Assembly: GCF_000143415.4 (NCBI RefSeq)
Contig: NW_003314367.1
Coordinates: 214,598-278,597 of the forward strand
Source of the DNA: Selaginella moellendorffii
Lineage: Eukaryota; Streptophyta; Lycopodiopsida; Selaginellales; Selaginellaceae
Reading direction: 5' to 3'
Length of the DNA: 64,000 nucleotides
Both the position numbers and the translations under genes were made by a program. The notes under the pieces were generated by a model that was not told where the DNA came from, did not search any database, and was given only the letters and a program-made list of their open reading frames with translations. Positions 21,754-31,940 of the stretch are shown here, one piece after another. Each line of letters begins with the position of its first letter. Position 1 is the first letter of the stretch.

Positions 21754-24700
21754 ATGGCAGCCACTGTTCCTACAAATCCGCCTCCAAATCCACCACCTAT
21801 TTCCCCTCCCATCACAAATCCGACTGTGCCTACAGCGGATATCGTTTCAGTGGACGCAAATCCACCAAAATTTGATGGGAGGAACTGGCGCTTCTGGAAG
21901 ACAAAATTCGAATCCTATATGGATGAACGAGGCCTCTGGGACATCACCACAGGAACTGAGACACTTCCAGATACAGCTACAGTGGATGAAACTGCGAAGT
22001 ATCGCAAGAAGGACCGGAGAGCTTTGGGCAAATTCCATGCAGCGCTGGAGGGGCGAGAATTCCATTGCATTGGACGGTGCAAGAGTGCAAAGGAAGCGTG
22101 GGAGGCCATGAAGCAGACTTACCAGATCCCTTCAACATCCCATCGCATATTTTTACGGAAGCAGCTTCATGCATTGGTGATGGCTGAAGGGGATGACCTC
22201 AAGGATCATCTTGCTGGTGTGAGAACCATCTTAGATGATCTTAAGGATGTGGGAGCAAACATAGAGGATGAAGAAGAAGCAGAGCTGGTGCTCGTCACAC
22301 TTCCTCCATCCTTTGATCCTCTCATACGTAGCCTCACTACCACTGGAACTCCTCTAACCCTGAATGGCGTGATCAGTAGCCTCCAGGACGATGATCTGAG
22401 ACGAAGAGCAACAACAGGATCAGAGGCCGTTGCATTCTACTCTTCTCTCAGGAAAGAAACAGAGAACAAAGGGAAACAAGGAGCCTCTTCATCCAAGAAG
22501 CCCAAGTGTTCTCATTGCAACAAGAAAGGCCATGACGAAGCTCAATGCTGGGTGAAAAATCCATCTCTCAAGCCTGTAAGGAACAATGCAAAGAAAAAGG
22601 TGGTACACGCCTTCATCTTGTCACGAGCTATGGCTGTGGCAGCACTGTCTGCAGAGTGCATCTACCTGGATTCTGCTGCTACAGACCATATGTTCAACAG
22701 TGATAAGTACTTTGAAGCCTATGTTCCTACAGCCACAGAAGAGTATGTCATCGTTGGCAATGCCCAGCAGCTTGCTGTGAAAGGAGTTGGAACCATCAAG
22801 TTCACTTTACCACAAGGAATAGTCGTAAAGATCCACGAGGTTCTTTATATTCCTGGTTTATGTGCTAATTTGTTCTCTGTGGGACAATTTGCTGAGGATG
22901 GGTATCAGTTCGCCATTACACCTCGCCAATTCCAGCTGATCTCGACCACAGGAGCCATCCTCACAGCGTCCCGGCCTGGACGGCGTGACCTCTACCGCCT
23001 TACCATGCTGCCAGATCTTGCTGGACGGAGTCTGGGCCTACACGCACAAAAGACAACGACCAGTCACTCACTGGAGCTTTGGCACGCACGCCTGGGGCAT
23101 CCTAGTGCTGATAGAATCAAGCAGCTCGCACGCGAGCAGATGGTTGAAGGTCTAGACCTGGACCCAAGAGCCGTTCTTCCATTTTGCCAGGGCTGTCAGC
23201 TAGGAAAATCTACTCGCCAACCTTTCCCCAAGACTGGAGCATCTCGAGCTACAGAGCTCATGGAACTTGTACACACTGATGTGTGTGGCCCGATGGCCAC
23301 CACAGCAGTGGGAGGTATCCAATACTTTATCAGTTTCATTGATGACTACAGTCGTCGCACTATGATCTACCCTATGGCTCGCAAATCCCAATCGTTACAC
23401 TACTTCCAGACTTTCAAGGATATGGGAGAAACACAAACTGGGAAAATGCTCAAGCGATTGAGAAGTGATGGTGGAGGCGAATTCACTTCCAATGCTTTCA
23501 GCTGTGTGAGCAAGGAGGGATTGTGCGAGAACTTACAACGCAAGAGACTCCACAACAGAATGGCGTAGCTGAGCGCAAGAATCGCACACTAGTGGAGAGT
23601 GCTCGGGCAATGCTACTTTCCAGTGGTTTGCCTCGCAGCTTCTGGTTTCACGCTGTCTTGACGGCGAACTATCTCCAGAACCGGCTCCCCACTGACATCA
23701 CTCCATGGAGTGACCTACAGTTACGCATCTGAGAATATTCGGGTGTGAAGCGTGGGCACACATCCCTGATGGAATGCGCAAGAAATTGGATCCCAAGAGC
23801 CAGAAGGCTGTGTTTGTGGGCTACAGCCTCGATCACAAAGCCTATCGTCTCTGGAATCCAATCACGAAGCAGGAGATCCTGAGCAGAGATGTGGTTTTCA
23901 ACGAGAATTCCTTTCTTCCTTCTAGTCAAGGTTCTACTTCCAGACCTACCTTGACCGAAGAAAATGACGTTGAAGCGGAACAAGATCAGTTGACTGTCGG
24001 CACGATCACTGTGCCGCTTCAAACAGTCCCTACACAACAACCCATGCCCACTTCTACTCCAACACCACCAACCCCGCCGCCTCCTCCAGATCCTCTACGC
24101 AGATCGATCCGCACAAGGCGGCCTACTGAGCATCTCATCGAGACAATGGTCTCCTCTCGTGCAGCTGGGACTCCTACTGTTCCGAGGACCTATGGAGAAG
24201 CCATGGCCTCACAGGAAGCGTCTTACTGGCGTGTAGCAATGGAAGCCGAGATTGCTTCACAGAAAAAGAACGAGACACATGTTCTTGTTCCAACTGTGCC
24301 TTCCAATCGCCAGATTATCAAGAGCATGTGGGTGTATGCTCTGAAGCTTAATCCTGATGGCTCGGTTCGCTACAAGGCGCGATTGGTGGCGAAAGGATGC
24401 TCGCAAGTTCCTGGACTTGACTACAACGACACCTTTGCTCCAGTGGTTAAGCATTCTACTCTTCGTTCCTTGATTAATTTTGCTGCGGTGGGAGACTTTG
24501 ATCTGGAACAGATGGATGTGACCACGGCGTTTCTTTATGGCGCGCTTGAAGAAGAAATCTATATGGCACAGCCAGAAGGATTTCTAGCCGCTGGAAAAGA
24601 GGATCATCTCTGGCTTCTCAAGAAAGCTGTCTACGGCTTGAAACAAGCACCCAGATCTTGGTACAAACGCTTTGACGATTTTGGGCTTTTCCCGTAGCGA

Positions 24701-25787
24701 GGCAGCCCGAATCTTTATACTCGGGTGGAGGGTGAATCATTTGTGATCATCGCTCTTTATGTTGATGATACTCTTGTCATCCATAATCATCGCTTAATGT
24801 TTCTCCAGGTTAAGTGAGATCTTTGCAGCCAATTTGAGATGAAAACTCTTGGCTCAGCTTCCTACTTTCTTGGCATGGAACTTGTGCGTGATCGCTCTCA
24901 ACGCACTATCTATCTTCACCAAGCCAAGTATATAGAAGAGATGCTGGCCAGGTTTTCTATGACGAGCTCTAATCCAGTGGCAACACCAATGGAACTAGGC
25001 TGCCAGCTTTCACGAGCCATGTCTCCTGAGACAGAGGACGACAAGAGAGCCATGGACTCCATCCCTTACAGACAAGCTGTTGGCAGTCTCATGTATCCAG
25101 CTGTTTGTACGCGCCCAGATATTTCTTTTGCCGTGAGCAAAGTTAGCCAATTCCTGGCTAATCCTGGATCTCAACATTGGGCAGCGGTGAAACACATCTT
25201 CAGGTACCTTCGAGGTACTACTTACCTTGGATTGTGCTACCAGGGAAAAGCGCTTCACGGGCTACTGTGATGCTGATTTTGGGGGAGACTGTGACACACG
25301 CAAGTCCACCTCTGGCTATTCGTTTTCCCTGGGCAGTGCGACAGTCTCGTGGTGCAGCAGGAAGCAAAGTACAGTGGCAACCTCTAGTACTGAAGCAGAA
25401 TATTTGGCAGCCTCACAAGCTACCAAAGAAGGTGTGTGGTTACGCTCACTACTTTCTAACCTTGGTGTGAGTGTGAAGACTCCCACTCGCCTCTTCTGTG
25501 ACAATCAAAGCTGCATTGCGTTAGCGGCCAATCCTCGCTTTCATTCACGCACCAAACACTTTGGGATTCATCATCATTTTGTTTGTGAGAAAGTGGAAGA
25601 TGGCACAATTGAGCTGATCTACTGCGACACGACCACTCAGGTTGCAGATATCTTCACAAAAGCACTACCCCGAGATCGATTTCAAGTCCATCGCGAAGGG
25701 CTGGGACTTTCTCCACTGATGAGCATCATTCGTGATGGCCACAGTGCCAGTGGGAGTGTTGAGAGTGGCCCTGTGCCACGTGGCTAG
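21754..25787 (+). pseudogene. Copia Gag-Pol polyprotein, degenerate
   Basis: From the ATG at 21,754: Gag (KFDGRNWRFWKTKFESYM), a CCHC knuckle (CSHCNKKGHDEAQC), the protease active site LDSAATDHMF, a GAG-pre-integrase region (LWHARLGHPS), integrase catalytic residues (HTDVCGPM, FIDDYSRR, SDGGGEF, then TPQQNGVAERKNRT), reverse transcriptase (YKARLVAKGCSQ, YVDDTLVI) and RNase H ([25 protein letters not shown]). Frameshifts lie near 23,515, 23,735 and 25,240; stops are at 24,695 and 24,816. All domains are present, so the loss is by point mutation and small indels. The copy cannot mobilise itself. Confidence 0.9.
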
Positions 25788-25906
25788 TCTACGTGGAGAG
25801 ACACGAGTCTTCACCGGTTCACCATGTCACACATATGTACATTTTCCATTCCATATATGCTATGACGGATCTTGAGCACCATCACACGGTTTCACCTTTC
25901 GTTAGA
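25757..25906 (+). repeat. Copia 3' LTR
   Basis: Same length as the 5' LTR, with three substitutions (CC to CT in the second CACGTGG region, CAGAT to CGGAT, ATTAGA to GTTAGA). Followed by the GGAGTCG flank. Confidence 0.9.
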
Positions 25907-26138
25907 GGAGTCGAATCTGCTGCACGAGGTGGAGCTCTCGGCCAGGAGCACATCGAGAAGAGGATGGCAGAGTTTGGAAGCGAAAGGCAAGCCTGGAGAA
26001 GCAAGTAACTGGCAGCTGATGGAGAGGATCACGGGGCTCTAGGCACTCGAGGAGAGAGAGACGTGCCTGATGCAAAGGAAAGCTTTGGGAGACTGAACAA
26101 GGAGCTTGCTTGATGTTTTTTTTTTTTTTCTTCTCTAG

Positions 26139-26372
26139 ATTGGAGCTCACTCGATGCATTGCAGATCCTTCATGCTTGCAAGCTTGTAACAATCGACCTG
26201 AAGAGACCAAGTGCCAGGTAAGTCTCGAGATTTTGTGTAAAACTTCTTTTGGATCAATTAATTGTTGTGATTCGTGAATACTTTCAAATAAAATGCAAAG
26301 ACATTTTTGAGAACAAGGTGGGAATTTAACGATTGTGCAGTGAGCCGCAAGACAAGGTATTTCCCAGTCCCA
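26139..26372 (+). pseudogene. Captured violaxanthin de-epoxidase (VDE) fragment, two exons plus intron
   Basis: The exon at 26,139-26,217, between ctctag and gtaagt, reads LELTRCIADPSC directly joined to LQACNNRPEETKCQ. This is the Cys-rich domain of VDE, the lumenal xanthophyll-cycle enzyme, with six residues of the usual spacing missing. A 70-nt intron follows. The second exon, about 26,288-26,372, reads IKCKDIFENKV, then after a small deletion EFNDCAVSRK, then YFPVP. These match the next VDE exon, with about ten residues missing before FPVP. The second acceptor has lost its AG. The lipocalin domain and the catalytic region are absent. The fragment cannot encode an enzyme. Confidence 0.85.
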
Positions 26373-27278
26373 CCACCCTGGGGCTCTTGGGTGGTGGGAA
26401 TACTAAGATAATGTAGACAGTAATTGATTAAGTAGTAATATTTTAAAATCTTTATTCTAACAGTAAATATAGTTTATTAGTACATAATACTATGTAATTA
26501 CAGTTTCTATAGTATATATATTTACAAAAGATTTTTTTAGTAATTATTTTCTTGACTGGATCTGAGTAATGTTCCTAAAAACTTAATGTTTTATATTTTA
26601 GGTAAACCACATAATTAAGTAATGTCTTGCTAATAAAAATGAGTAATAATTATTCTTAGTAATTATTCTCTTAATATAAGCTTATCCCAAATAAAAATAT
26701 AACTTACATATAACATATTATTAATAATAGAAATTTTTTTTTTCTGGGTCTAAATATATTCATATTTCCAAATAATAATTGTATCTAATATTTTTATTAG
26801 TATTTCGCGTTGCCATCATGCCGGTTTGTGATCGCACTGAAGTTCTGGGGTAATGGCCTGGATCACATGGTAACGGAACCTCGCTCTAAGCCTATGGCTA
26901 GAGCACCTAAAGGCAAAAGGCGGGGAAAGTACCCATGAGGCTTCTGTTTCGGATGTTTTAGCTATGAACTGGTTTCTCAACAGACTTCAGTTTGAGATGC
27001 AGACTCCGGTACAGCTAGAGGCACCCACCATGAATATTTATTCTTACTTTTCTCTGGGAATATATTTTGTTCTAAATATTTATAATATCAAGTTTACAAG
27101 AATTGACTTTTGTGTTCACCTAACATTTGCTGGGCATAATTCCCTCAATTCTTCTTTCAAAGTAGAATACAATATTTATTTTTTGATATTATTCTACTTT
27201 TAATTTTTAATATAACAAAATTATAACAATCAAAACAATATTTTGCTAATAGGACAGCACATGCTGGGCAAGTGCTAG
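26373..27278. other. AT-rich 3' part of H2
   Basis: A GC stem (CCCACCACCC ... GGGTGGTGGG, about 26,368-26,399) follows the VDE fragment. Then comes about 400 bp of very AT-rich DNA, a GC-richer island at 26,800-27,030 without a recognised gene, an 11-bp hairpin (AAAGTAGAATA/TATTCTACTTT, about 27,160-27,199) and the Helitron 3' terminus. Confidence 0.5.
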
Positions 27279-27292
27279 TAGTTTATATTTAG

Positions 27293-27293
<1 letters not shown>

Positions 27294-27331
<38 letters not shown>
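27294..27331. repeat. (TA)n microsatellite
   Basis: About 18 TA units just outside the H2 3' end. The right-arm copy (50,455-50,488) has a shorter, interrupted AT tract. Confidence 0.85.
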
Positions 27332-27332
<1 letters not shown>

Positions 27333-27602
27333 ATTATGTTTTCATAAAATCCTTAAACTTGACACAATAACCGTGTACCAGAATATTCTTTGTATGGAAA
27401 AGAATATTATGTACCAATTAGAATTCCCCCTCAGTGGAATGTAACAAAACATAGAGTTGACTATTTTCATAGAATATGTTTTTTGCAAACATTTTGTTAA
27501 TTATATGTTAAATATTAACCCACTTCGCTTAACTTCACCGACAATGTCTCCCTTTACTCTGCTTCTGCTTCAATTGATTCATTCCCAGTTGCAAGAGTTC
27601 CA

Positions 27603-28284
27603 ATGAGGTTATCTCTTTATCCCGCTGCTGCATTTACATTAGCGTTGGATCTCCTCGCGTTCGGCCTTTCAGTTGGTTCTTCGTCCACAAGGTATCATGT
27701 AAGCCGCCTTCACTTCGCCCTTGAATTCACGTTTTCTGGCTGTAGGAAACCATTCAAGACGAGATTTCATCTGATCACACCAGAATCAGATGCATCCCCA
27801 AGAGAGGAGGGGTAGCAAGCGGCTTAGCTATCGGAGCTGCCGTGTGTTTGCCTCTCGGCTAAATCACCGCCACAGCCGCCACAAAATGCACTTGCTGTTC
27901 TTCGTCGCTTCATCGACGCGGATGCAAGATCGCTGCAATTATCCTCCTCACTCTTTCCTGGTATTTTCAGCAAGAAAGAAAAATTCATTTATTTAAAAGA
28001 TCAACTTTTGTGGTAATGGCAGGATCTCTTTCGTGATCGCTGAGCTCTTCTTGAACACGGCGGCCAGCCTCAGCAGTTACCAAGTGGAAAGGTTTGAAGA
28101 ATCTGGTTGCAGCACTGTTCTGCAAGGCGTGAGTGTTGTCGGTGCTGCTTTTACACTCGTCACTTTGCTGCTCAGCATTGCCTACTTGTCCGTCTACATG
28201 AGCGGCATGAAGAAACAGAAGAAGAAGACGAGCACCGACGAAACAAGCCGGATTGTTGATATGGAAGTCGCAAAACCAGTTTAG
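27603..28284 (+). pseudogene. DUF1218 membrane protein gene, left-arm copy
   Basis: The ATG at 27,603 starts MRLSLYPAAAFTLALDLLAF, a first membrane helix. The exon ends before gtatcatg (27,692). A middle exon reads KRGGVASGLAIGAAVCLPLG then TATAATKCTCC, with the Cys-rich loop of DUF1218. The last exon (from about 28,022) reads ISFVIAELFLNTAASLSSYQ and STVLQGVSVVGAAFTLV. The four-helix, Cys-bearing layout fits DUF1218, which includes plant cell-wall-related membrane proteins. A TAA replaces CAA after CLPLG (near 27,860), so this copy is truncated. The right-arm copy keeps CAA but has a broken last acceptor. Confidence 0.75.
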
Positions 28285-28317
28285 ATAGAAGCTGTAGGCT
28301 AGCGCTGTATAAGATCG

Positions 28318-29319
28318 ATGATTCAGTTGACAGAGATGTGCGTTTCTAGCACCACCATCAGCCCAGCTCTGTACGTCTCGCTGCTGAAATCCTGCGCTCT
28401 TACCAGAGACTTAGCCAGAGGGAAACAACTTCACAGAGAGATCCATGCGTCCTGGCAAACAAACAACACAGTCCTCTGCAATCTGCTCGTTCAGATGTAC
28501 GGGAAATGCGGGAGTTTGCCTGATGCTCGCGACGTGTTTGATAGTGTTAACCAGCCTAATGCGTTCACTTGGAACATCATGATCCGTGCATATACAGAGA
28601 ATGGTCAGTTGCTGCAAGCGAGGATTTTGTTCGGCAACATGCCTATCAAGAATGTGGTTTCCTGGACGACAATGCTGGAAGCCTACAGAAGAACTGGTGG
28701 TCTTGAAGAGGCTGAGGATCTGTTGGAATGTGATGATATCTGGTTACGCTCACACGAAGCGTTTTTGCGAGGCCGAGGCATTGTTCGAAGAGATGCCGAG
28801 GAGAGATCTGGTTTCGTGGTCGCTGATGATCTCCGCGTATGCTCAAAATGGCGACACCGCTCGAGCAAAGGCTTTGTTTGACGGAATGCCTCAGCAGAAT
28901 CTCATCGCCAGGAACACGATCGTAGCTGCGTACGCTTCGGAGGGCGATTTGGGACTTGCGAGGATGGTGTTTGATGCGATGCCGGAGAAGAAAGACGACG
29001 ATCGTTAGAGAGTATGCGCAAAACGGTCATTTACGTGAGGCAAGGGTGTTGTTTGAAAAGATGCCTGAGAGTCGTGACCTGGAACTCAATGGTCACAGCC
29101 TATGCTCAGAACGGACTGGTTGATCAAGCTGTGGATGTCTTGAATCAGATGCCTTGCAGAGATGTGGTTTCCTGCAACGTTACGATTGCGGCATATTCGC
29201 ACAACGGGCATAATCAGCAGGCCATCGCGTTGTTTCGAAAGATGGATCTTGAAGGCTTGCAACCCAACGAGATCACCTTCATTACGGTCTCCAACGCCTA
29301 TGCAACGGTCTCGTTGTAG
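28318..29319 (+). pseudogene. PLS-class PPR gene, left-arm copy
   Basis: The ATG at 28,318 opens MIQLTEMCVSSTTISPALYV, then KSCALTRDLARGKQLHREI and the repeats QPNAFTWNIMIRAYTENGQ and KNVVSWTTMLEAYRRTGG. An internal deletion near 28,728 joins EEAEDLLE to the CDDIWLR frame and removes about three repeats. Further frameshifts lie near 28,995 and 29,040. It ends after NEITFITVSNAYATVSL. PPR proteins usually act on organellar RNA. Compared with 47,534-49,427, the C-terminal repeats and E-like region are absent. Confidence 0.8.
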
Positions 29320-29720
29320 GAATAATGATGAACACGACAAGCAGTCCGAATCGTGATCAGATCTCTGGTGATTTCCGATTTGATTGAAGTTGTATATATA
29401 TACAGCCATATATGAATCAAGGCGTGTGTTGAAGTGAAATTCGTTGTTCTTGCTCCGCTTTTCTTTCTTGGTATCGGAGCTTAGTTTCTGAACTCTTTCT
29501 TCTCCTTTCTTTGTGCCTCACATCATGAGCTGCAGCAAAGTTGGATTGATCATTCATTCATTCATTCATCACATAAACACTAGAGCGTAATAGCTATATG
29601 CTAATGGTTATGTTAGCGTTTTCTTCAGGTGTCATTCATCCATCAATCACAAAGATTTGAGTTTTGTTTGTTGTTAAAATTTAAATTTATAATCTTACAT
29701 ATACTGCAGTCATGACTTCC
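29320..29720. other. Intergenic, with (ATTC)n tract
   Basis: No gene is seen. A short attcattcattcattc tract (about 29,550-29,570) and the following sequence to 29,720 match 46,870-47,080 inverted. The 29,330-29,550 part has no counterpart in the right arm. Confidence 0.5.
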
Positions 29721-29724
29721 ACAA

Positions 29725-29830
29725 TTCATGCTGCAATCAACAGGACCTCCAGGCACTTCATGGCACACTGAAAGAGGACATACCCACAACCAAATTATGG
29801 ACATCCCTCTATCATGTAAGCATTTGTTAA
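29725..29830 (+). pseudogene. Scrap of the 11-residue-repeat membrane protein gene
   Basis: Reads AAINRTSRHF / QDLQALHGTLKEDI-type text and ends at the shared gtaagcattt donor near 29,816. The inverted partner is at about 46,755-46,860. Confidence 0.55.
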
Positions 29831-29867
29831 ATTTTGATTTTGTGCGGATAGATCCAACGAGCTTGCC

Positions 29868-30115
29868 TTGAATTACGTTTGAATTGAAACTGATCGCAGG
29901 GACATCAAAACTACTTGGACAGCAATCAGCTTGACGACGATGGAAGGGTGAGAACTCCGAGCGTTCTGCGAGATCACCGAACTGGAGTACATTCTCGAAG
30001 TGTCGGGCCGGCTCACTCTCGAGTTTATGGACGTGTACAGGATTCGCGGCAGCAGCTTCAGCATTGACTTGCTGGAGCTGACAGACTTCGCAGACTATAT
30101 AGTGACTACGAGATC
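29868..30115 (+). pseudogene. BRWD gene scrap (two partial exons)
   Basis: Contains the RLTLEFMDVYRIRGSSFSID and ELTDFADYIV text of the BRWD post-WD domain, fused to shortened upstream exon sequence. The inverted partner is at 46,440-46,690. No flanking WD or bromodomain sequence is present. Confidence 0.7.
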
Positions 30116-30422
30116 ATTCACGAGCACACCTTTTGTCCCGAGTTGGGAGGATCTTTTTATACCATTCTTTCTAGAGCTCCCATGATACTCCCTCGGAGCC
30201 AAACAAATAAAGGAATTAAAGGTACCTCTTTGGAAAAGTGGCGATTCTACGTAACACCAAGAAAAAATCACGGGTGCAGCGGATCGGAGCTCTTGCTCTC
30301 CAGAGGTTCTCGTTTTCAAGTCGAGGGTTGACCACTGCTGGGTTTTAGTTTTTGCTCCGCTTTCTCCACTTTGCAGGGCTTGGACAGGCCAAATAAAGGA
30401 ATAGAGAAGAAAGAAACTCACT

Positions 30423-31805
30423 GTGAATCCAAGATATCACAGCTGTTCCTCCTTCGTGTTTTATGCGCGTGAGCTCCTCTTCGATCTGGAAGCCGACGGC
30501 GATCACCCTAGCACCAGAAATCCCCCGCCAAGAACAAGAGGACGAAATCCTGTCCTGGTCCTGGATCGATCCGCTGCTCCTACTCTAGCCACAAAACCTC
30601 GCGGAGCCACTACGCCGGCGCCAAGATCCACAGCTCCTCGCGAAATCACCACGACAAGATCAAGATTCCCGAGAATGCGCCCGCGGAGGAAGATATCCAG
30701 CGCCTCCGGCCCACTGCCGCTGGGAAGAATCCACGCCCGTGGCACAAGAGCAGCATCGATTCCTGCCGCCAATCCGGCTCCCTGGCTGCCATCTCTGTTG
30801 GAGCTCCGGAGACGCCGTCGCGCCGCGCCACCGCGCGAGGAAAGGTAAGACGGTGGAAGCCGAATCGGAGCCATGGAAATCGAGGAGCAAGCCGCCGCGG
30901 CCAGAGCCAGTGCTGGAGCCGGCAGTGCCGACAACAAAGAAGAGCTCTTCTCCAGGGCGAGGCCTCCACAGGAGACACAGATTGACGGCGACGAGGATGT
31001 CATGCGCGATGATCTTGCAGAGGTGCCCAAGCCCGTGGATGACACAAGTCAGCGCAGCCAGGGGGTCCCCAGCCAGGCAGCCTCGCCGCCGCCTCCAAAT
31101 CGAGTGGAACCATCGGGGACCGCTTCTCCCGACGTGGATTGGCCTCGCGCTTCTCCTCTGTCGCTGTTCTCCGCCAGAAGATGGATCACGTCGCTTGGAA
31201 GGGGAGCGGGAGGCTTTAAAGGTCCAAGCTATACGAGCTTGTACCAAGGCAGCACAGAAAATCCTGGCAGGACCTCTCTCGCAGATCTTGCTCCCGGATT
31301 GCAGCAAATTTCGGAGCAGGGCTGCCCGAGCTGACGTCCCTTTCTCTCGCGAGCGTGAACCGACGAATTACCGAGCGAGCTCATGGTGGCCATGGGGCCG
31401 AAACTAGAGGAGCTCAGTATCTCGAATTGCAGGTAACCAACCGTCTGTGGTGCTTTGGCTTCTTACTGAGATCCGCTGGACTTTTTTTGTGCAGCGTTAC
31501 GGTGGCGGCTGTTGCAGCTTGCGGTTCTACTCTGAAAAGCTTTGCACTTCGAAGGCTTGGAGCTTACAGACGTCACGTTACAGCACTAGGACCTCAGGTG
31601 AATCTTTACTGCCTTTCTTCTCATCTGCTACTTACACAAGCTTTGTTTTCTTCTCAGTGACGAGGTAGTGGCGGACTTCGTCACGGCCGCTGGAAGCTCG
31701 CTGCGCAACCTGTCCATCGCAAGCGTGAAAGCGTTCGTTCTTTGTCAGGCCCTTTTGCCGCAGAGCGACCGAGGACGGGTTTGGATTCCTTGTCCCAATC
31801 TCGTG
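30423..31805 (+). pseudogene. LRR-type gene, left-arm copy
   Basis: A GC-rich 5' region includes MEIEEQAAAARASAGAGSAD from 30,873 and an acidic DGDEDVMRDDLAEVPKP segment. The 3' exons read IAANFGAGLPELTSLSLASV (to 31,432, with a 1-bp frame change before PKLEELSISNC), CGSTLKSFALRRLGAYRR (31,495-31,597) and VVADFVTAAGSSLRNLSIAS (from 31,658), with GT-AG introns of 62 and 60 bp. The LxxLxL spacing is leucine-rich-repeat; F-box/LRR or Rad7-like proteins are the best guess. The 3' part stops abruptly before ATPase copy 2, so the gene is truncated. Confidence 0.55.
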
Positions 31806-31940
31806 GAGCTCAGACTCTTTCTTGCTCGTCTTTAAAAACTCAAATAAACAAAAAAACGCGATTCTTTAAACAATTTTTAAGAAAATTGTCCGAGTGTAAC
31901 GGGCGACTTTAGGTTTAACACATTTTAGGGTTTGGCGGCT

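Larger units (their letters stand above)
21411..25906 (+). mobile_element. Ty1/Copia LTR retrotransposon nested in H2
   Basis: Two 150-bp LTRs (21,411-21,560 and 25,757-25,906) differ at 3 positions. The element is flanked by GGAGTCG on both sides (21,404-21,410 and 25,907-25,913). A tRNA-iMet-type primer site (TGGTATTGGAGC) starts at 21,561. A purine-rich tract (gtgggag) precedes the 3' LTR. Order protease-integrase-RT-RNase H defines Copia. The 7-bp flank match is longer than the usual 5 bp, and the LTR ends in TTAGA rather than CA. Confidence 0.92.
19877..27278 (+). mobile_element. Helitron H2 (gene-fragment carrier with nested Copia)
   Basis: The element begins TCTATCACAATAAGG at 19,877 and ends with a hairpin (CAGCACATGCTG), eight bases and CTAG at 27,278, between host A and T. 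The 3' end is closely similar to that of H1, pointing to one family. It has no Rep or helicase gene, so it would be non-autonomous. Its cargo consists of host gene fragments, and it was later interrupted by a Copia element (21,411-25,906). Without that insertion it would be about 2.9 kb. Confidence 0.75.
10817..31333. repeat. Long inverted repeat, left arm
   Basis: Reverse-complement homology to 45,114-53,163. The left edge (cgcgcgattaataatctg) matches 53,163 inward, and the right edge (ggctgcccgag) matches 45,114 inward. Collinear elements are the triplicated block, the unrecognised gene, the 18-bp minisatellite, DUF1218, PPR, a BRWD exon scrap and the LRR-type gene. The arm is interrupted by a 13,988-bp insertion (13,291-27,278). 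Confidence 0.8.

Noticed and set aside
13291-27278. A single 14-kb DNA transposon with terminal inverted repeats ending in CTAG
   Set aside because: The apparent inverted repeats are Helitron-type hairpin ends, no transposase is present, no target duplication is seen, and the interior GA-TTA-TC junction fits two elements better. A Helitron2-like element with asymmetric inverted ends remains a minor alternative.
30503-31307. Long minus-strand frames in the GC-rich LRR gene region
   Set aside because: High GC makes several frames open; the splice sites and LRR pattern are on the plus strand.
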